Assembly (NCBI GenBank): GCA_013202295.1
Contig: JABMRT010000177.1
Span: 1-36,900 of the forward strand
Length of the DNA stretch: 36,900 bases
Origin: Candidatus Zhuqueibacterota bacterium
GTDB taxonomy: Bacteria; Zhuqueibacterota; QNDG01; JABMRT01
Direction of reading: 5' to 3'
Shown: one piece after another, positions 32,403 through 36,900 of the stretch
How the letters are laid out: each line of letters starts with the position of its first letter
Numbering within the stretch: position 1 is the first letter of the stretch
The notes under the pieces: generated by a model
What the model saw: the letters and a program-made list of their open reading frames with translations, nothing else
Database searches by the model: none
Told to the model about the DNA's origin: nothing
Made by a program: the position numbers and the translations under genes

Positions 32403-33158
32403 ATGTTTGGCAGAAATAACTCATTTGCAATCCTTCTTTTATTACTATTCAGAATGACCCTAAATGGTCAGGAACTTCCAGACCAAAAAACAGTCACAAT
32501 ATTTCCATTTCATTTCGCATCCACGAATATTGAGGAGAAGCAGGCGATCTCTGAACTGAACGATCTTTTCTATGATCTTTTTGCAGGACAGTTCGTGAGT
32601 ACAGGATATTTTAGTGTAGTTGATCGACAACATATCCGTGAATTAATGGATGAAATCAAACTGCAACAAAGCGGATTGACCCAGGGCAATGTGATTGAGA
32701 TCGGCAAGATGCAAGGTGCGGATCTGGCAATTTTTGGAACCGTGACCAAGGTCGCACACCAAACCTATCTGACCATGAAAATCATCGAGATTGAAACCAC
32801 CTTGATCCTGAAAGTAATAAAAGCCAAGGGATCGCTTTCAAAACCGGATGTGCTCGCGCTGGAAGCGGGCCTGAACTTTATGGATGGGCTGAGCTCTGTG
32901 CTGGTCGAACGATATGGATTGGGAACCGAGGAAGTTACCTCCATTTCAAAGAAGGGACTTGAGAATTATCTGAAAGGCCGGGATTTGGCTGAACAGGCCA
33001 TTGTGGCCAATCAGGATGGTAATGAGAAGAAGGGAAGCAAATTTTTAAAGGATGCCGAATCCCGATTTCAAAAAGCAGTCTCTGCTGATCCCGAATTGGA
33101 ATCGGCAGTAGCTGAATATAAGAATAGTCATCCTGATTTGTTCGATCAACCTGAATAA
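32403..33158 (+). CDS. CsgG/GNA1162-like exported protein
   Basis: The 251-residue protein has a signal peptide (FAILLLLLFRMTLNG). A CsgG-type alpha/beta domain follows: KTVTIFPF start, LFYDLFAGQFVSTGYFSVVDR, LQQSGLTQG, GKMQGADLAIFGTVTK. A short TPR-like helical tail ends it (ENYLKGRDLAEQAI, FQKAVSADPELESAV). CsgG proper is a lipoprotein pore for curli; here there is no lipobox cysteine, so a channel role is uncertain. It is the first gene of a four-gene plus-strand operon, 31 bp before a second CsgG/FlgO-like gene. Confidence 0.75.
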   Translation: MFGRNNSFAILLLLLFRMTLNGQELPDQKTVTIFPFHFASTNIEEKQAISELNDLFYDLFAGQFVSTGYFSVVDRQHIRELMDEIKLQQSGLTQGNVIEIGKMQGADLAIFGTVTKVAHQTYLTMKIIEIETTLILKVIKAKGSLSKPDVLALEAGLNFMDGLSSVLVERYGLGTEEVTSISKKGLENYLKGRDLAEQAIVANQDGNEKKGSKFLKDAESRFQKAVSADPELESAVAEYKNSHPDLFDQPE

Positions 33159-33189
33159 TATCCAGCAAAAACATATTGAGGAGAAATGG

Positions 33190-34089
33190 ATGAAACGCAT
33201 TGTATCAAGTCTAATGCTTCTGATACTGCTCATGGGATGTGCAGCCATTCATCCCCCGGGTGAGATTCAGCAAACAACAGCGCCTGAGATTTCCAAGAAG
33301 GAAACAACCATCGAAGTGCTGCAAGCCAATCTGGATCAGGAGAATGTGATTCTACCCAACAGTGTGGGTGTGTTGCCTTTTCAGGAAAAAGGCGAGGAGA
33401 CTGGACTTGGCCTGGCTGCGTCCGAATTCTTTTCCGCTAATCTGGGTCTGGTGGACGATCTGAATTTGATCGATTTGAGCACGACCAGTGTGCTCGATGC
33501 CGAATTTGCGACATTCTCTCCAGACAAAAAACAGAAGGCCTTGCACGCAGAACAGATTGTTACAGGATATGTAACCCAATCCGGCGGAAAGCTTTTCATT
33601 AATGGCTTATTGCGATCTGCAGAAACCACTGATTATGAACCCCTTGCTGTACTGGATGGAGAACAATCCGATTTCTTTCGGCTTGTCGCAGATCTGGATA
33701 TCCGCTTTCTTGAAAAACGTGGTGTGACCGTGACTCAGGAGATGGCCGATCAATTCTATACGGTGCCAACCGAAAAGATAGAAGCATATATTCTGTACGC
33801 AAAAGGCAGGCAGGCTGAATATCTTGGCAATTTCGATGAGGCGAAGGCTGCATATCAGGAGGCAAGCGAGATTGATCCTGATTTTGAAGAGGCCAAAGAG
33901 AGCAATCAGCGGGTTGAACAGCAGATGACCGCATCCACGGATGTTGTGACTGCTCCTCAGCCGCAGACTCAATCCACGTCTGAGGATTTGTTCGCCAGTC
34001 CGATCGAACAGCCACCGAGCATTGAAGAGAAGAATGTGCCGGCCACGGGCAACACAGGCACGGTCACTATTAGAATGGATTTGCCCTGA
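33190..34089 (+). CDS. CsgG/FlgO-like lipoprotein with TPR-like repeat
   Basis: The 299-residue protein has a lipobox (LLMGC, Cys18), so it should be a lipoprotein of the outer membrane or periplasm. The N-terminal domain (VGVLPFQEKGEETGLGLAASEFF, LNLIDLSTTSVLDAE, AEQIVTGYVTQSGGKLFING) has the FlgO/CsgG-like fold. One TPR-like unit follows (AYILYAKGRQAEYLGNFDEA, YQEASEIDPDFEEAKES). A Gln/Ser/Pro-rich linker then leads to a short strand, TGTVTIRMDLP, at the stop. SD GAGGAG is strong. It is the probable partner of the preceding CsgG-like protein. Confidence 0.75.
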   Translation: MKRIVSSLMLLILLMGCAAIHPPGEIQQTTAPEISKKETTIEVLQANLDQENVILPNSVGVLPFQEKGEETGLGLAASEFFSANLGLVDDLNLIDLSTTSVLDAEFATFSPDKKQKALHAEQIVTGYVTQSGGKLFINGLLRSAETTDYEPLAVLDGEQSDFFRLVADLDIRFLEKRGVTVTQEMADQFYTVPTEKIEAYILYAKGRQAEYLGNFDEAKAAYQEASEIDPDFEEAKESNQRVEQQMTASTDVVTAPQPQTQSTSEDLFASPIEQPPSIEEKNVPATGNTGTVTIRMDLP

Positions 34090-34133
34090 TGTATGATAAA
34101 ATCCGTAGGATATTTTTGAAGGGAGCTAATCTT

Positions 34134-34796
34134 ATGCGAAATACAAATAAAATCAGGTGGATTGGTGTTCTTATCCTGATATCCATGTTAAATTCATGTC
34201 AGGTTCAGAAGCCCAATGAACCGAGCAGATCAGCGAAACTTTCTGTCAACTTACAAATGAGTGATGGTTCAGAGCAGGGAGGCTTGATCTCACATATCCG
34301 GCCCGTTGAGCCATTAAAATCTATGACTCCGGTGTTTCCGGCTTCGCCCGAATCCATTGAAGATGTACAGATTGTGTTCTATCATTTTGATATGACCATC
34401 GAAGAATTGATTGAAAGTTATGATACAAAAGAAGTAGAACTTGAAGACGTGCTCGATGCATGGGAAGGCGATATGTATGATTTTGAAGCATATTGGATCG
34501 GATTTACAAAAGCCATATTTGATATCGTTGCTCCTGGAAAATACAATATCGAAAGGCAAGACCAACTTGAGATAGACGGTCATCACGCAACTGGTGAATT
34601 TGAGTTGGGTGAAGGCGTGAAATATATTCTCGTCGGCTTGACAGGGCATGAGAGACTGGAATATGTCGGAGAATCATTTGAATTATACGATCCGGATACT
34701 CAAACATATTCGATATTCTTTGAACTCGAATCCGAGCAAGAAAAACAAGTTAATATTACACTTTATGGTCTGTACGGTGGTTACTATTCATATTGA
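34134..34796 (+). CDS. Acidic lipoprotein of unknown function
   Basis: I chose ATG 34134, preceded by AAGGGAG and followed by a proper lipoprotein signal (WIGVLILISMLNSC, Cys near 20). The ATG at 34089, overlapping the previous stop, would give an unusually long n-region. The 220-residue protein is rich in Asp/Glu and aromatic residues (EDVQIVFYHFDMTIEELIESYD, YDFEAYWIGFTKAIFD). It looks like one or two small beta-sandwich domains. I do not recognise a family. It lies between a FlgO-like lipoprotein and an outer-membrane barrel in the same operon. Confidence 0.75.
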   Translation: MRNTNKIRWIGVLILISMLNSCQVQKPNEPSRSAKLSVNLQMSDGSEQGGLISHIRPVEPLKSMTPVFPASPESIEDVQIVFYHFDMTIEELIESYDTKEVELEDVLDAWEGDMYDFEAYWIGFTKAIFDIVAPGKYNIERQDQLEIDGHHATGEFELGEGVKYILVGLTGHERLEYVGESFELYDPDTQTYSIFFELESEQEKQVNITLYGLYGGYYSY

Positions 34797-34843
34797 TCAA
34801 TTCAATTCATCAATGGAGTAACCATTTTGAAAGGAATAATATA

Positions 34844-35941
34844 ATGGTAAATAAATTAACTAAATCCGTGATCATCCTACTTTTTTTATATCAAATTGTG
34901 TTTGCGCAGAGTACGACTGCTAAGAAGAATATTTTATTAAAAACACATGAAACCGCCGGACTCTGTTTTCAATTACAATCTATGTCACCAGAATCCGGTA
35001 GCAGTAAAAGTTATAAGATGTTGGCTATTCCAATCCAGGCTAAATATAATCATAACCGGTATGTGGCTTACACACTTCGATATAATATGGGTCACCAATC
35101 CTTTGACGGAAATGGACTTTTTTCATTTGGAAATTTGAATCTGGGTGTTCGTGTACTATCCGGTGAGAAAATGACTTATATGGGCGAATTGATCCTGCCA
35201 ACAGGATCTCAGGAGTTTGAACGCAATGATCTAAATACGACCTCAGCGGGGAGACTTCCTTTTATCAACGCACCGTTAATCTACCGGGCATCCGGGATGG
35301 GGCTCAAGCTGGGAGCCTCCTATGGCACACAGATAAACGAGCATACAACCGTTGCGTTTGGTGCGCGATATTCCGTGAGGGGAAGTTACACCCCGATCAA
35401 GAAGGGAACGAAGTATAATCCGAGTGACGAACTGATGATTGCCGCTGGTATTGATTATGGTGATGCTGAATCCCTCGGATTCATGGGTGATCTGCAGATT
35501 AGTCTCTACTCTGATGAAAAGGTCAATCATGAAACCTATAGCGATCCCGGTATTGGATTCTCTCTCTCTGGAGATTTCTATTTCAGTCACTTAAAAATCA
35601 ATTCTCTGTTTTATAAACGCGGTGAAAGTGATCTGTCCTACGCAGGTGAATTTAAACCGCCATCCATACTTCGGTTAAAATTATCTCATAAAGATGTCTG
35701 GGATTATATCCCTCTCAACCTTTCTGTGCCGGTTATGCCTTATATCGGGTACATGATGACAGGTGAGGGTACCATGGTGGATGGATCCAACCTGATTCTT
35801 CTCGGCGCAACTTTCGGTGGAGTTACGTATAATGAGTTTCCATTATCGCCCTATTTAGAAATAGGTTTTGGAAAGATTGGGGATGAAACGAGTACATTTG
35901 GACTGAAGATTGGAACAGATGTGGCGTTTCAGGTTTATTGA
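34844..35941 (+). CDS. Outer-membrane beta-barrel protein
   Basis: The 365-residue protein starts at ATG 34844 (SD AAAGGA); an in-frame TTG at 34793 is unlikely. After a signal peptide (VIILLFLYQIVFAQ) it shows amphipathic strands along its length (YVAYTLRYNMGHQSF, TVAFGARYSVRGSY, LEIGFGKIGDETSTFGLKIG). It ends in FQVY, with a terminal aromatic residue as expected for BAM-assembled barrels. I recognise no specific family. It is the last gene of the envelope operon. Confidence 0.75.
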   Translation: MVNKLTKSVIILLFLYQIVFAQSTTAKKNILLKTHETAGLCFQLQSMSPESGSSKSYKMLAIPIQAKYNHNRYVAYTLRYNMGHQSFDGNGLFSFGNLNLGVRVLSGEKMTYMGELILPTGSQEFERNDLNTTSAGRLPFINAPLIYRASGMGLKLGASYGTQINEHTTVAFGARYSVRGSYTPIKKGTKYNPSDELMIAAGIDYGDAESLGFMGDLQISLYSDEKVNHETYSDPGIGFSLSGDFYFSHLKINSLFYKRGESDLSYAGEFKPPSILRLKLSHKDVWDYIPLNLSVPVMPYIGYMMTGEGTMVDGSNLILLGATFGGVTYNEFPLSPYLEIGFGKIGDETSTFGLKIGTDVAFQVY

Positions 35942-36008
35942 TAAAGTATTCGGTACCGGTGCATCGATTTCATTATACATCATCACATAGGATTATCAGA
36001 CTCTATCT

Positions 36009-36890
36009 ATGACTGATTCTGCACATTTAGAATTACATAATTATCAATCAATGACAGTGAATGAGTATGCTGCTTTTGAGCAGGCAACGACAAATGAGCA
36101 ACTCCTTAACAAGGATGGATTCTGGTGGCGGCGGGTGCGTCATGGTTTTTACCGCCCTCTTACTCCGTTCCTACCCGAATTAACTCCAAGTTCAAAACCG
36201 CATGGGAGTTTGGTGCAATATGGTCTTTATGACACTGCTCATGCGAATTCATTTCTTAACCTGATTGTTTTTGATACTAATAATCAATACCATTCGAATA
36301 ATTTATCACAGAGTATGCGACGTCATTTGAAGATAGCAGTAAACCAGGGATTGAATGTTAAACAGATTTCTAATCCACGTATTCTCATGGATCAGGCTTA
36401 TAATGTATATAGATCATTCGTGTATAGAACAGGCTATGAGTATGACAATAAAAGAATTGTTGCAGATTTCTTTCAGAAGTGGATTTTATCTTTGCAAAGA
36501 TTTCCAAAGTCAAAACTTCACGGTGTTTTTTATAAAAAATATCTTCTTTCGTTCCAAATCTCTGTATTGGTGGAAGATGTTCTGGTTCTTAAAACCCTAA
36601 TTAATTCAAAAATGGGGCTTCAATTGCATTCCTCTGATCTACAACTCCATTATTACAGGAAGATTGCATGCAAACAAGAGAACATCCGAATGATTTATGA
36701 CGGATATTTTTCTCAACGGTATGGTCTGAACCTATACAAGCTGATTCGAGGGGCTAAAGTCTGGTATCTGCCTGCAAGGATTGATGCTCCATTTCCTCTT
36801 CTCATGATGGCTCGAATCATACGCCCGCTAGATTATAAATATTTGATGGGATTTACTGAATATGAGCTTTCTCATGAATATAAGTGCTGA
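36009..36890 (+). CDS. GNAT/FemAB-like acyltransferase, paralogue of the 3387-4214 gene
   Basis: The 293-residue protein shares with the gene at 3387 the N-terminal pattern MTVNEYAAFEQA, a WW pair and FYRPLTPF, plus SQSMRRHLKIAV and YNVYRSFVYRTGY motifs in the same order. Both therefore belong to one family, though well diverged. There is no signal peptide or membrane helix. The late part differs (GLNLYKLIRGAKVWYLPARI against GLDNAKLTRGCRLIKKPAYY). The acceptor is unknown. It is AT-rich and follows the envelope operon by 67 bp; membership in that operon is possible. The SD is weak. Confidence 0.65.
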   Translation: MTDSAHLELHNYQSMTVNEYAAFEQATTNEQLLNKDGFWWRRVRHGFYRPLTPFLPELTPSSKPHGSLVQYGLYDTAHANSFLNLIVFDTNNQYHSNNLSQSMRRHLKIAVNQGLNVKQISNPRILMDQAYNVYRSFVYRTGYEYDNKRIVADFFQKWILSLQRFPKSKLHGVFYKKYLLSFQISVLVEDVLVLKTLINSKMGLQLHSSDLQLHYYRKIACKQENIRMIYDGYFSQRYGLNLYKLIRGAKVWYLPARIDAPFPLLMMARIIRPLDYKYLMGFTEYELSHEYKC

Positions 36891-36900
36891 GGATTGTGTG

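Overview
The window looks like chromosomal DNA of a Gram-negative bacterium of the FCB group (Marinimicrobia, Calditrichota, KSB1 or a relative). Three large secreted proteins end in the FlgD-like/type IX-type sorting domain with a YPNPFNP start. There are also outer-membrane barrels, lipoproteins with lipoboxes, a TolC/RND pair and a Bacteroidota-style membrane AraC regulator. The lineage is an inference; there is no rRNA or tRNA gene to settle it.

Left part (1-9.1 kb). A long metallophosphatase gene runs off the left edge, on the minus strand. It is open for 865 codons and ends inside the sorting domain. An AT-rich patch (about 2.6-4.6 kb) follows with a GNAT/FemAB-like acyltransferase, the broken start of a RelA/SpoT-type gene and the broken start of an esterase gene. 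Both breaks coincide with copies of one short palindromic element, found five times between 3.2 and 9.1 kb. Then come a secreted beta-propeller protein (minus), a 21-bp minisatellite and a secreted CE2-like SGNH esterase.

Centre (9.1-24.2 kb). A UROD-fold methyltransferase-like gene and a CaiT-like BCCT transporter form an operon, followed by an ankyrin/serine beta-lactamase-like hydrolase. Next are a frameshifted small membrane protein and an amino-acid permease tail. After these come a CHASE2-transmembrane-sigma54 activator, the ABC-F protein EttA, and a DUF362-CPBP membrane protein split by a one-base frameshift. A minus-strand operon encodes a DUF2723-like exported protein, an ECF sigma factor and its zinc-finger anti-sigma factor, with an ECF-type promoter candidate in front of the sigma gene.

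Right part (24.2-36.9 kb). A minus-strand operon encodes an outer-membrane barrel, a TolC-like protein and an RND pump without an adaptor gene; a membrane-anchored AraC regulator lies upstream. A YXWGXW-type exported protein follows. A plus-strand envelope operon then encodes two CsgG/FlgO-like proteins, a lipoprotein and a beta-barrel. The window ends with a second GNAT/FemAB-like gene, paralogous to the one at 3.4 kb.

Two convergent gene junctions (14.7 and 19.5 kb) carry copies of a second intergenic repeat. Three single-base defects (two frameshifts, one stop) could be real decay or assembly errors.
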